Below are positions 7,593-14,510 of a stretch of 35,670 nt of DNA, piece after piece. The notes below the pieces were generated by a model. That model was given only the letters and a program-made list of their open reading frames with translations. It made no database searches and had not been told where the DNA came from. The stretch is from an uncultured Clostridium sp. (GTDB lineage Bacteria > Bacillota > Clostridia > TANB77 > CAG-508): the NCBI GenBank assembly GCA_946497905.1, contig CAMMMI010000003.1, forward strand, positions 1-35,670. Reading direction: 5' to 3'. How positions within the stretch are numbered: position 1 is the stretch's first letter; the number at the start of each line of letters is the position of its first letter. A program made the translations under genes and the position numbers.

Positions 7593-7973
7593 TTAATAAT
7601 ATTCATTATAATAACTACTCCAATCATCATAATACGTGCTATCTACGGCATCATTATAAATTGATATTACACTCATTACTAATACTGCAATTATTATGAT
7701 TGTTAAAAGTATTCCTATTCCTCCTGTTATCACCCCTGATAGTGCCATCCCTCTATTTGTTGATTTTAATGCCATTGCTCCAAATATAATTGCTAATATT
7801 CCACAAGGTATAGAAATATACCATATAAGGCATAAAACAATAGCTACAATTCCTAATATCATGGCGGCTATAGCCATTCCTTTTTTGTCTTTTGGCTTTT
7901 CTATATGTTCTACATTATTTGTTAGATTATCTTGTATTTTTTCTGTTTCTATAAATTCTTTATTTTCTTCCAT
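7593..7973 (-). CDS. DUF4190-type small membrane protein (126 aa)
   Basis: Acidic N-terminal tail (about 1-30, with IEKPKDKKG), then two hydrophobic spans of the DUF4190 pattern: AIAAMILGIVAIVLCLIWY, then CGILAIIFGAMALKSTNRGMALSGVITGGIGIL and a further hydrophobic run. A Tyr/Asp-rich C-terminus (YYDDWSSYYNEYY) follows. Start ATG 7973 is fixed by AAGGAGGGG. Monocistronic with its own terminator. The family is widespread in Firmicutes and its function is unknown. Confidence 0.82.
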   Translation of the reverse strand: MEENKEFIETEKIQDNLTNNVEHIEKPKDKKGMAIAAMILGIVAIVLCLIWYISIPCGILAIIFGAMALKSTNRGMALSGVITGGIGILLTIIIIAVLVMSVISIYNDAVDSTYYDDWSSYYNEYY

Positions 7974-8151
7974 TTTTATCCCCTCCTTATGTATTTTATT
8001 ATACCATATATTCATATAAATTGCAATAATTGTGCATAATTGCATTTTTTATTCTATTTTTGATTTTTTTTGATTTTTTTCAACATTATCATTTTTTGTC
8101 ATATTATATATTAAACAACGAAATGTTGTAAGATGGAAAGGATTGATTTAA

Positions 8152-8280
8152 ATGGATATGAATAATCATAAACCAATGTGTCCAATTTTAGACATTGATG
8201 GTGTAATCTCAGGAGGAAAACAATTTGATCTTGATATTACTTTACCAGATGTTAATAGAAAAAAGTACTATTTATTATAA
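8152..8280 (+). CDS. Possible 42-aa protein on the plus strand
   Basis: Frame MDMNNHKPMCPILDIDGV to KKYYLL, with a GGAAAGGA ribosome site 9 bases upstream and a weak promoter (TTCAAC, 17 bases, TATTAT). It converges with the 45-aa minus gene, overlapping by 13 bases. No recognisable family. Could be a chance frame. Confidence 0.35.
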   Translation: MDMNNHKPMCPILDIDGVISGGKQFDLDITLPDVNRKKYYLL

Positions 8281-8405
8281 TATTTAAAACAGTTTATCAT
8301 ACCTTTTCTATAAGCATAGTAAAATAAGTTACCAAATATTTTTATTATAATCCTTTCTATAAAATTTAGCTCTTTCATTACTTCATCTAATACTACATCT
8401 TTCAT
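8268..8405 (-). CDS. Small basic/hydrophobic protein (45 aa)
   Basis: MKDVVLDEVMKELNFIERII, then a hydrophobic stretch IIIKIFGNLFYYAYRKGMI. ATG 8405 has AAAGGAG seven bases upstream; a longer start at 8474 has no such site. Small proteins with this ELN-ERIIIKIF style are common near mobile-element regulators in Firmicutes. It sits downstream of an operator copy (8502-8513) and a palindrome (8427-8440), so it is probably controlled with the XRE gene. Function unknown. Confidence 0.55.
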   Translation of the reverse strand: MKDVVLDEVMKELNFIERIIIKIFGNLFYYAYRKGMINCFKYYNK

Positions 8406-8426
8406 TTCATCTACTCCTTTTCTTTT

Positions 8427-8440
8427 GAATACATGTATTC
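8427..8440. promoter_or_regulatory. 14-bp perfect palindrome in the leader of the 45-aa gene
   Basis: GAATACATGTATTC, about 20 bases upstream of the start codon. It looks like a dimeric repressor site, but lacks the GAAC/GTTC arms of the usual Firmicute LexA box. Binding protein unknown. Confidence 0.4.
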
Positions 8441-8501
8441 TACAATATTCGACATTTTTCATGTCAGTGTCCACTGTTTATTTTTTATTATGAATTTCAT
8501 T

Positions 8502-8513
8502 CACTATGGTGGA
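8502..8513. promoter_or_regulatory. XRE operator copy 2
   Basis: CACTATGGTGGA, matching 12 of 14 bases of the palindrome at 8825-8838. It lies between the XRE terminator and the 45-aa gene. A half-site TCCACT occurs nearby at 8469-8474. The stretch after it (ATTTTCTTTTATGAAAATAAAAAA) resembles the stretch after copy 1, as if the control region had been duplicated. Confidence 0.5.
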
Positions 8514-8544
8514 TATTTTATGAAACATGCATTTTCTTTTATGA

Positions 8545-8571
8545 AAATAAAAAATAGCACTTTTTAGTGCT
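8545..8571 (-). terminator. Intrinsic terminator of the XRE gene
   Basis: Minus strand: AGCACT AAAA AGTGCT then ATTTTTTATTTT. The stop codon TAG of the frameshift-restored XRE reading frame lies at the base of the stem, which supports that frame as the natural 3' end. Confidence 0.8.
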
Positions 8572-8771
8572 ACGGTATTATTCTATATAATTCATCTATT
8601 TTTATGTTTAATGCTTGTGCTATTCTTACAGCTACAGACAAAGACGGCTCTTTTTCGTTTTTTTCAATATAGTTTAAATGTGAACTTGAAATTCCTGTTA
8701 ATCTTGATAGTTGTTCTAAACTATAACCGTTTTTCTTTTCTTATTTTTCTTAATAATATCTCTATTCTCAT
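8570..8771 (-). CDS. XRE-family repressor, 66 aa when read with +1 frameshift at CGG codon 15
   Basis: DNA-binding regulator with one HTH_3 domain. ATG 8771 (after AAGGTGG) gives MRIEILLRKIRKEK, then CGG TTA TAG, a stop after 16 residues. Skipping the C gives GYSLEQLSRLTGISSSHLNY and a normal HTH ending KIDELYRIIP, with its terminator directly behind. Helix 2 and the recognition helix are LEQLSRLTG and SSSHLNYIEKN. It probably represses itself and the 45-aa gene through the two palindromes on either side. In such regions XRE repressors are often the target of the ImmA-type protein encoded upstream. Confidence 0.85.
8727..8729 (-). other. CGG +1 frameshift site in XRE repressor
   Basis: Codons AAA CGG TTA TAG in the start frame; skipping the C gives AAA GGT TAT AGT, that is EKGYSLEQL. 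Gly is usual at this point of XRE domains (ekGlSleeLA). The zero frame stops one codon after CGG-TTA. Confidence 0.88.
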
Positions 8772-8824
8772 ATATTTCCACCTTGTCTTTAGTATATCCA
8801 ATTTTTTATATAACATACTTTTTA

Positions 8825-8838
8825 TCCACTATGGTGGA
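8825..8838. promoter_or_regulatory. XRE operator copy 1 in the XRE promoter
   Basis: TCCACTATGGTGGA: 5-bp arms TCCAC/GTGGA around TATG. On the minus strand it falls between TTGCAC (-35 candidate, 8842-8847) and TAAAAA, 17 bases apart, upstream of the XRE start. Classical placement for autorepression. Confidence 0.6.
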
Positions 8839-8860
8839 AAAGTGCAATTTTCTTATACGA

Positions 8861-8888
8861 AAATAAAAAAGAAGCCACAAATGACTTC
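8861..8888 (-). terminator. Intrinsic terminator of the ImmA-like/membrane protein operon
   Basis: Minus strand: GAAGTCA TTTG TGGCTTC (7 pairs, one G-T) then TTTTTTATTTT. Separates the operon from the XRE promoter. A 10-bp palindrome GAGTTAACTC lies just upstream at 8905-8914. Confidence 0.75.
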
Positions 8889-9000
8889 TTTTCCTCACGT
8901 TATTGAGTTAACTCTTTTATAAATATATTTGTTAATTATATTATAGCATGTTTTATTGAAAATGTTTATTGAAATTTGTCGAAAAGAAAAGGAACTATGA

Positions 9001-9522
9001 TTAGTTCTCTTTATTTTTATCATTCTTATTTTTTATTTTATTTTTGCTATAATCATTATTTTTAGTATATCTTTTTATTGGATTGTTATTTTCTAATATA
9101 ATATTTAAAGCATTTGTTAAATTGTCTTTAAATAAATATTTAACAATAACTCTAACTAATACATATATTTCCGCTATACCACCAGTTATAAATAGATTAA
9201 AACTTGAATCTGAATAATTTAAAATTTCTAATCCTTTTAATATAAAAATAACTGTGAGTGCAAATAATTCAAAAGATAAAATTATTATTAATATTACTGC
9301 ATATTTTTGTCTTAATTTTTGATCTTTATAAATGTTATCTGTAAACAGGTCTACTATTTTATCATTCATATCCCATTTTTTATTTATTTCATTTATTGGT
9401 CTTATATTTTCATTAGTATTCTCGTTCAACTTTGATACTTTATCTTTTGAATCAAAAATTTTTTTTATATTTTCTTTGGCGTTTTCTTTATTTTTTGCAG
9501 GAATACTTATATTTTTACTCAC
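9001..9522 (-). CDS. Two-TM membrane protein coupled to the ImmA-like gene (173 aa)
   Basis: Long charged N-terminus (about 1-75, Lys/Asn/Glu-rich), two membrane segments (about 76-97, AVILIIILSFELFALTVIFIL; and about 108-130, LFITGGIAEIYVLVRVIV), then a short charged tail ending in Lys/Asn repeats. GTG start 9522 overlaps the stop of the previous gene (TAGTG), so translation is coupled. No known domain seen. Pairs of an ImmA-type protein and a small membrane protein occur in mobile elements and some defence loci; here the role is unknown. Confidence 0.75.
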   Translation of the reverse strand: MSKNISIPAKNKENAKENIKKIFDSKDKVSKLNENTNENIRPINEINKKWDMNDKIVDLFTDNIYKDQKLRQKYAVILIIILSFELFALTVIFILKGLEILNYSDSSFNLFITGGIAEIYVLVRVIVKYLFKDNLTNALNIILENNNPIKRYTKNNDYSKNKIKNKNDKNKEN

Positions 9523-10007
9523 TATAACAATCCTAGCGTATTAAGCCTTAGCGTCATAGAAGAAACAGAAACATGAAATAATTCTGCCAATTCTAATATT
9601 GTACTGTTTGAATTATATACACTTTCTAAAAGTGTTTTATTAATAAGTAGAGCTCCTGCAAAATATTCTACTTCTTTTTCTTCTTCATTAATTTCTTTAT
9701 CTATCAAATTTATATGAATTTCTTCTTCTTTTATTTTTTCTTCATATAATATATAATATCCCAATTCTTCTGCTATCGTAAATCTTTGCTTAACTTTTGC
9801 ATCATTTTTATTTACTAATATTTTAAACTCATCTTTTTCTTTATAATATCTTATTGCTCCTGATATCTTATTATCTAATTCTCCTTCATATACAGATATA
9901 TCATACGTTCTTGCTATTTTTACTGGGTCTACAGGGATATTATACATATCGTTGTTTATTAAGATTCTTGAAGTTAAATTTTCTAGCTTTTCATTTATTT
10001 TGCTCAT
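9522..10007 (-). CDS. ImmA/IrrE-like protein with degenerate metalloprotease motif (161 aa)
   Basis: Fold of the ImmA/IrrE (M78) family, whose active members cleave XRE repressors: VDPVKIARTYDISVYEGEL, SGAIRYYKEKDEFKILVNKND, QRFTIAEELGYYILYEE, then EVEYFAGALLINKTLL and a C-terminal winged-helix-like end (ELAELFHVSVSSMTLRLNTLGLL). The zinc motif HELGH is here EELGY: both His ligands are replaced, while the third-ligand region EYFA stays. It should bind no catalytic zinc. Start ATG 10007 has GAGGAGGG. The first gene of a two-gene operon behind a strong promoter. Pseudo-protease sensing or repressor binding is an inference. Confidence 0.85.
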   Translation of the reverse strand: MSKINEKLENLTSRILINNDMYNIPVDPVKIARTYDISVYEGELDNKISGAIRYYKEKDEFKILVNKNDAKVKQRFTIAEELGYYILYEEKIKEEEIHINLIDKEINEEEKEVEYFAGALLINKTLLESVYNSNSTILELAELFHVSVSSMTLRLNTLGLL

Positions 10008-10064
10008 ATAAATCCCTCCTCTGTATTATATGTTTTTCTACGTTTATTATTACTAACTGCATAT

Positions 10065-10093
10065 ATTATATATTATTGTTTTTTATAAATCAA
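10065..10093 (-). promoter_or_regulatory. Promoter of the ImmA-like operon
   Basis: Minus strand: TTGATT (10088-10093), 17 bases, TATAAT (10065-10070), about 58 bases upstream of the start codon. Close to the vegetative sigma consensus. Confidence 0.7.
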
Positions 10094-10308
10094 GACTGTT
10101 TTTAGCTTATTTTTTTAGAAAGTTATATTATTATGTATATTTTGTTTTAATTTTTTGTTAAAAATAAAAAGATTGAAATATCAACGAAACTCAACCTTTC
10201 AAAATCAACTTTAAGCCTTTTTTATTTTGAATTAATATACTTATATACCTTGATTTTTGGCTATTTTTCAGTATTTTTAAATTTTTTTTAACTTTTTTAA
10301 AAAAGCTA

Positions 10309-10338
10309 TTGACAATTACGTATTGTACGTAGTATAAT
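10309..10338 (+). promoter_or_regulatory. hicAB promoter with palindromic operator
   Basis: TTGACA (10309-10314), 18 bases, TATAAT (10333-10338). The spacer contains TACGTA TTG TACGTA (10317-10331), two self-complementary hexamers forming a larger dyad, a likely HicB autoregulatory site as in other hicAB modules. Confidence 0.8.
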
Positions 10339-10361
10339 GTAATTGTTAGGAGGAAAATGTC

Positions 10362-10545
10362 ATGACATTTCGTGAGTTAGAGAAATTGTTAATCTCTAAT
10401 GGCTGGTACCATCATCATACTAACGGTTCACATTACATATACAGAAACAATGACATCAAACGGTAGTATACCAGTACCACGTCATAAAGGAGATATTCCA
10501 AAAGGTACTCTTAACAGTATTTTAAAACAAGCTGGGTTGAAATAG
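10362..10545 (+). CDS. hicA: HicA toxin, 60 aa when read with +1 frameshift at CGG codon 34
   Basis: mRNA interferase toxin of a type II toxin-antitoxin pair. ATG 10362 follows TAGGAGGAAA. MTFRELEKLLISNGWYHHHT, then GSHYIYRNNDIK; the GSH holds the catalytic His of the dsRBD-like fold. The zero frame then reads CGG TAG and ends at 34 aa, without the C-terminal half. Skipping the C gives GSIPVPRHKGDIPKGTLNSI and LKQAGLK, the complete family signature (VPRHxxDIPKGTLxSILKQAGL) and the usual 58-60 aa length. The coding sense is intact, so I call it a frameshift gene and not a dead one. hicB follows 36 bases later. Confidence 0.9.
10461..10463 (+). other. CGG +1 frameshift site in hicA
   Basis: Codons AAA CGG TAG; skipping the C gives AAA GGT AGT ATA. 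The zero-frame stop is directly next to CGG. Confidence 0.9.
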
Positions 10546-10581
10546 ACCCTTGCTTGTGAATATTTTGGGAGGTATTTAGTT

Positions 10582-11016
10582 ATGAAAGTTATTTATCCAG
10601 TTTTGTTTTATGAAGAAAAAGAAAATGGCTATTCCGTCTTTGTTCCAGATTTAAATAATACTTCTACTTGTGGTAGCACTTTAGAAGAAGCTATGTATAT
10701 GGCGGAGGATTTAATAGCTGGAATTGTATTAGATGAAATGGAAGAAGGAAACAAAATACCAGTCGAAAGTAGAATTGAAGATGTAACATTTGAAGAATTA
10801 GAAAAAACATTAGATATAGAAAATTGGGATTATATTTCTAAATTTAAAACATATATAGCAGTAGACATAAGCTCTTTTGCTGAAAAATGGGGAAAAGAAT
10901 TAATTAAAAAGACTGTAAATATTCCTAAATGGGTAAATACTAAAGCTGAAGATTTAAAAATAAATTTTTCAAAAACTTTAGAAGAAGCATTACTACAAAA
11001 AATTTATAAAGAATAA
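10582..11016 (+). CDS. hicB: HicB antitoxin (144 aa)
   Basis: Antitoxin of the HicAB pair; the N-terminal partial RNase H-like fold binds HicA and the C-terminus binds DNA. YPVLFYEEKENGYSVFVPDL and the GSTLEEAMYMAEDLIAG helix are diagnostic (residues about 4-50). The C-terminal part (VNIPKWVNTKAEDLKINFS, then TLEEALLQKI) is the ribbon-helix-helix/HTH-type end seen in longer HicB proteins. RBS GGGAGG at 9 bases. It contains one CGG trinucleotide (in ATGGCGGAG), out of frame, and needs no frameshift, so antitoxin can be made when frameshifting fails. Confidence 0.95.
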   Translation: MKVIYPVLFYEEKENGYSVFVPDLNNTSTCGSTLEEAMYMAEDLIAGIVLDEMEEGNKIPVESRIEDVTFEELEKTLDIENWDYISKFKTYIAVDISSFAEKWGKELIKKTVNIPKWVNTKAEDLKINFSKTLEEALLQKIYKE

Positions 11017-11020
11017 TTTT

Positions 11021-11050
11021 CTAGACTAGAATTTAATCTAGTCTAGTTTT
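11021..11050 (+). terminator. Intrinsic terminator of hicAB
   Basis: Perfect 10-bp stem CTAGACTAGA / TCTAGTCTAG (11021-11030, 11037-11046), loop ATTTAA, then TTTT. It starts 4 bases after the hicB stop. Lacks a T run on the minus side. Confidence 0.85.
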
Positions 11051-11088
11051 ATTCTACTACATTTATTCTAAATGCTTCTAATCTTAAG

Positions 11089-11829
11089 CTATTTTACTCC
11101 ACCAGTCCATTTAGCAAAACCTATCTTGTAATTAGATGTTCCGTCTACTTTATATCTCACCATTGGTCTATTATTAAATATTCCGAAACAATCACATTGC
11201 TCATATGGACTTAAGTATCCTATTTGTTTTGTTAAACTTGTATCTGCATATATATATTCTTTTGTTGAACCATTCTTATATGTTCTCACTGGTTCATCAC
11301 TCCCTCCTTCTTGAACTACTACTGTTGTAGCAGGTTGTCCTAATTTATTTGCTACATCATTTTTGAATTGTATCCAAACGCTTTCATTTCTTACATAGTA
11401 ACGTGGACATTCTTTTCCTGTTACATCGTAATGCCTTATTATATTATTCACAGATAAATTATATCTTCTACAAATATCAGCACATAATTCTACTAAACTA
11501 TTATATGTAGCATCATTAAACTTACCGCCCCAATCTGGGTGACAATCTTCTATTCCTATGCTCTTTCTATTCATGCTGTAAGAGCCACTATGAAAAGCCA
11601 CTTCATTTTCTGGAATACATCTTATTATTTCTCCTTGCAGTCCTATGATATAATGAGAACTTGCAGATGTTTTATGAGAATTTGCTAAAGAATTAAAATA
11701 GTTTCTATTTCCTATAGCAGAGCTTCCTGCATTTCCTACCCAATGAACTACTATATATTGAATTGTATTTTGTTTTTCTCCACTTCTGCAATATGAACTT
11801 ACAGTTAAAAGATTTTCTTGAATATTCAT
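11089..11829 (-). CDS. Phage endolysin, N-acetylmuramoyl-L-alanine amidase (246 aa)
   Basis: Amidase_2 (PGRP-like) zinc amidase that cuts the MurNAc-L-Ala bond for host lysis. YIVVHWVGNAG (zinc His29), SSHYIIGLQGEIIRCIPENE, GIEDCHPDWGG, and IIRHYDVTGKECPRYY (His133; the third ligand position is Cys141, as is usual). The catalytic domain ends near 165; a linker leads to a C-terminal SH3-like wall-binding domain (about 185-246). No signal peptide, so it needs the holin. ATG 11829 overlaps the preceding 24-aa frame by one base (TAATG). Confidence 0.95.
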   Translation of the reverse strand: MNIQENLLTVSSYCRSGEKQNTIQYIVVHWVGNAGSSAIGNRNYFNSLANSHKTSASSHYIIGLQGEIIRCIPENEVAFHSGSYSMNRKSIGIEDCHPDWGGKFNDATYNSLVELCADICRRYNLSVNNIIRHYDVTGKECPRYYVRNESVWIQFKNDVANKLGQPATTVVVQEGGSDEPVRTYKNGSTKEYIYADTSLTKQIGYLSPYEQCDCFGIFNNRPMVRYKVDGTSNYKIGFAKWTGGVK

Positions 11830-11903
11830 TATTCATTCGCCTCCCCTAAGTTGTCTTGTTCAGCTAAATCTGTTACTTCTTCTATAACTTCATTATCTTC
11901 CAT
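11829..11903 (-). CDS. 24-aa acidic leader-like ORF coupled to endolysin
   Basis: MEDNEVIEEVTDLAEQDNLG and four more residues. GGAGGAG precedes the ATG; the stop TAA shares its last base with the endolysin ATG, and the frame contains the endolysin RBS (GGGGAGG). It may be a real microprotein or a device coupling endolysin translation to the holin gene just upstream. Confidence 0.5.
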   Translation of the reverse strand: MEDNEVIEEVTDLAEQDNLGEANE

Positions 11904-11905
11904 TA

Positions 11906-12160
11906 TTACTCCTCCTTGTTTTTAATATTAATTAAATCTGCTACTCCACCTGCTCCCATTGTTGCAACTATACATAATACAATTGCTTGTAATAAGTCTG
12001 ATTCTATTCCTGTAAAATAACAGATTATAGCACTAATTACACCAATAACAACGTTTTGTATTGGTATATACTTGTTTGGTATGCTATCTATAAATATTTT
12101 TGTTATAGCTCCAAAAATATAAGCAATTATTGCTATTATTATTACATATGTTATTTCCAT
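11906..12160 (-). CDS. Phage holin (84 aa)
   Basis: Small membrane protein with three hydrophobic segments (about 3-22, 34-50, 56-77), a conserved-looking YIPIQNVVIGVISA stretch, MGAGGVADL near the end and a charged tail (KNKEE). Matches clostridial phage holins in size and order: holin, then endolysin. Forms the membrane lesion that releases the amidase. Eight topology details are inferred from hydrophobicity only. Confidence 0.82.
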   Translation of the reverse strand: MEITYVIIIAIIAYIFGAITKIFIDSIPNKYIPIQNVVIGVISAIICYFTGIESDLLQAIVLCIVATMGAGGVADLINIKNKEE

Positions 12161-12176
12161 AAAATAGTTACTCCTT

Positions 12177-12473
12177 TCAATCTATTCCAATTTTTGCTAA
12201 AACAAAAGTTACTATTGCTGTAATAACAACAGAAACTATTGTGCCCACTAAACTAAACATTCGTTGTCTAGGTTGGTCTTTTATTCCTTCTACATCTTTT
12301 TCAATAGATGTTACTTTTTCTTTTAAATTGTTTATATCTTTTGTATTTTCTTTTGTGTTGTTATAAGCTCTATAACATATATCTTCTATCTTTTTATAAT
12401 CATCTAATTTGCTTTCTATAACTGCTAAGCGAGTTAATACTTGTATTTCAAAGCTTTCTTCTTTATTTTCCAT
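12177..12473 (-). CDS. XhlA-like holin-associated protein (98 aa)
   Basis: N-terminal coiled coil (about 5-70, with NTKENTKDINNLKEKVTSIE) and a C-terminal membrane segment (about 75-95, LVGTIVSVVITAIVTFVLA). This is the XhlA/haemolysin-like layout found just upstream of phage holins; it is thought to assist membrane permeabilisation. Overlaps the upstream gene's stop by one base. Confidence 0.75.
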   Translation of the reverse strand: MENKEESFEIQVLTRLAVIESKLDDYKKIEDICYRAYNNTKENTKDINNLKEKVTSIEKDVEGIKDQPRQRMFSLVGTIVSVVITAIVTFVLAKIGID

Positions 12474-12664
12474 TATTGTTCCTCGCTTTCTTTAGTTTCT
12501 TCTACAACTTTATAAACATCTTCTACTTTTAAAGTTAAATTTGTGTATTCTTCATCACTTATTTTACTCATTGCATAAAATACGTCTAATTTGTTTTGTA
12601 TTTCTTCTTTGTTTTCGTAGTATTTTTTAGTGATTAAATTTTCTAATAATGTTGCTATATCCAT
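12473..12664 (-). CDS. XkdX-position small tail/lysis-junction protein (63 aa)
   Basis: MDIATLLENLITKKYYENKE, then EIQNKLDVFYAMSKISDEEY and an acidic tail. ATG 12664 has GAGGTG upstream; a start 15 bases further up lacks one. Short XkdX-type proteins occupy this place between tail-fibre and holin genes in Firmicute phages. Role unknown. Confidence 0.6.
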   Translation of the reverse strand: MDIATLLENLITKKYYENKEEIQNKLDVFYAMSKISDEEYTNLTLKVEDVYKVVEETKESEEQ

Positions 12665-12665
12665 C

Positions 12666-14492
12666 TTATAACACCTCACTTTCTAAATCGGTTTGTAGGT
12701 TATCTAATAACATAGCACTTGTATTAGCTGTGCTTAGTAATTCATTTATTGTGTTTAATTGTTTTTGCATATTAGTTACTTTGTTATCTATATATGTCTT
12801 TGTATCTGCTATATATTCCATTTCCACTTCTGCATTATCTGTAAATACATTTGTTACTGTCTTGTATGTTTTTGCGTTTTGAAGTTGATTATATGCTTCT
12901 TGTTGTTCTTCTGTGTATGGTTCAATCTCTTCTTCTGCTAATTCGTATTCAAGTATAACTGGTGTACCATTTGCTTTTTGTTGTGATAAGAAAGATTTAA
13001 AACTTTCAATACATTTTTCGTTTGTACTTGTATCAGCAAGTTTATCTATCTCTATTCTTATTCTAAAGCCTCCAACACCATTAAACCAAAAACACGGTTC
13101 ATCAATATCTGCTCCATTTATTTTTCCTTTAAAATGCGTACAAAGAGCTTTTATGCTATCGGTTCCAGTGCTTGCATATCCTCTAAAATCATTTAGCAAA
13201 AGATTTACCGTTTTTGTTTTTTTATTTCCAAAAGTCCAATTTTCAGTACCATTTAACTCAATTTGCTTTTTAACATGGTGTATTCCGTCATCTGCTAAAT
13301 AATCGCCTTCATACATTTTTTGACCCTCTGCAAGTGTAAAGATATATTCTTGATTATCAATTTTTATTTCTGTTTCTGTAGAATTTGCTTCTAATAACGA
13401 TATTCTTGCTTCTAAAGACACATTGTTGTTTGCTGATACAGACAAAAAACTTCTAAGCAACATAGTTGTATCATCAAAATTTGCTCTACTCGTTATAATT
13501 TTTTCAAATTTTGCAGTTTTAAATTGACTAATTTGAAAATATGTTAAAAAAGCTTCAAAAATAGTACTTCCTGACACACAAAAGAAACCTCTTTCTGTAG
13601 TTTGTGATATACTTGCATTTCTAATTTCAACTAACAATTTATATTGTGTATTTGCCTTTATTTTGTTTTTAAATTTACTAAATTTAATAAATGAGTTCAC
13701 ATAGAGAGTTGAAGAAGTTGCATTGTTTAATGAGTATTTTCCCCAGCCATCTTCCAAAGGGGTAAAACCAGCAGAAGTAGTGTGCCAAAAAGATTTATCT
13801 GTTATTGGTGTCGCATATCCATTTAATGCCAAATTTTCGTTACATACTGTTATATCTATATCTCCTGTAACATTTTCAATATTAACTGGTGCTTTTGATG
13901 TCGGTTCGCCATTTTGTATTGAATTTCCAAAAACATTTATTTTCGCATTTTGTCCACTTGCGTCTTGCACGTTTATATTGCTAGATTTTTCTGTTGTTAT
14001 ATGTATTTGATTGTCGTCTAGTTGCTCGATTTTTTGGTTTTGGGTGGCTTGTTCTGCTTGAATTTCTGCTATATCTTCTTTTATTTCTGTGTCATCATAG
14101 TTGTTTAATCCTTCTAATTTTGTTTTTAATTCTGCTGTGAAATCTTCTGTACTTAACCCTTTTCCTTCTACTTTATCAACTTTGTTTGCAATGTTTTGCT
14201 TATTTGTTTCGTTGTCTGCTTTTAAAGTATTTATATCCTGCTTGTTTGTTGTGTTATCTGTTTCTAGTGCAGTTACTCTATTTTTTAAGCTTGTTATATC
14301 TCCACTTGCTGTGCCTTGTCCACTTTGCAAATCTTCTATATTTTGCTGTGCTGTTGTTAATTCATCTGCGTTGTTGTTTACTACACTTTTTATTTCGTTC
14401 ATATCTTCATCTAGCACTTTGTTTTTATCTGGTACATTAGGGTCATTTTGTAGACCGATTTTATCTTCATAATCTATTTTTTGTACTGACAT
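12666..14492 (-). CDS. Phage tail fibre / baseplate receptor-binding protein (608 aa)
   Basis: N-terminal part (1-170) is coiled coil rich in Asn, Gln, Asp and Lys (NRVTALETDNTTNKQDINTL), typical of trimeric fibre stalks. The middle (about 180-400) is beta-rich (NINVQDASGQNAKINVFGNS, CNENLALNGYAT, W and G turns), like carbohydrate-binding jelly-roll regions of baseplate proteins. The C-terminus (about 510-608) returns to coiled coil. Last large gene of the tail module. Probably binds the host surface; the receptor is unknown. Confidence 0.75.
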   Translation of the reverse strand: MSVQKIDYEDKIGLQNDPNVPDKNKVLDEDMNEIKSVVNNNADELTTAQQNIEDLQSGQGTASGDITSLKNRVTALETDNTTNKQDINTLKADNETNKQNIANKVDKVEGKGLSTEDFTAELKTKLEGLNNYDDTEIKEDIAEIQAEQATQNQKIEQLDDNQIHITTEKSSNINVQDASGQNAKINVFGNSIQNGEPTSKAPVNIENVTGDIDITVCNENLALNGYATPITDKSFWHTTSAGFTPLEDGWGKYSLNNATSSTLYVNSFIKFSKFKNKIKANTQYKLLVEIRNASISQTTERGFFCVSGSTIFEAFLTYFQISQFKTAKFEKIITSRANFDDTTMLLRSFLSVSANNNVSLEARISLLEANSTETEIKIDNQEYIFTLAEGQKMYEGDYLADDGIHHVKKQIELNGTENWTFGNKKTKTVNLLLNDFRGYASTGTDSIKALCTHFKGKINGADIDEPCFWFNGVGGFRIRIEIDKLADTSTNEKCIESFKSFLSQQKANGTPVILEYELAEEEIEPYTEEQQEAYNQLQNAKTYKTVTNVFTDNAEVEMEYIADTKTYIDNKVTNMQKQLNTINELLSTANTSAMLLDNLQTDLESEVL

Positions 14493-14510
14493 GTTTTCCT
14501 CCTTTATTAA

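Larger units (their letters stand above)
10008..10361. other. Divergent intergenic region between immA-like gene and hicA
   Basis: Gene-free 354 bases. Holds the minus promoter 10065-10093, a minus-strand terminator-like hairpin 10168-10199 (AAAGGTTGA / TCAATCTTT, then TTTATTTTT) with no gene upstream of it, and the hicAB promoter/operator 10309-10338. Nothing else recognised. Confidence 0.6.

Noticed and set aside
8427..8440. LexA/SOS box
   Set aside because: GAATACATGTATTC is a perfect palindrome but lacks the GAAC/GTTC arms of the Firmicute SOS box; reported only as an unassigned palindrome.
1456..11089. Prophage left attachment site between endolysin and recombinase
   Set aside because: No duplicated core sequence could be recognised; several chromosomal-looking operons lie between, so it is not clear that the recombinase belongs to this prophage.
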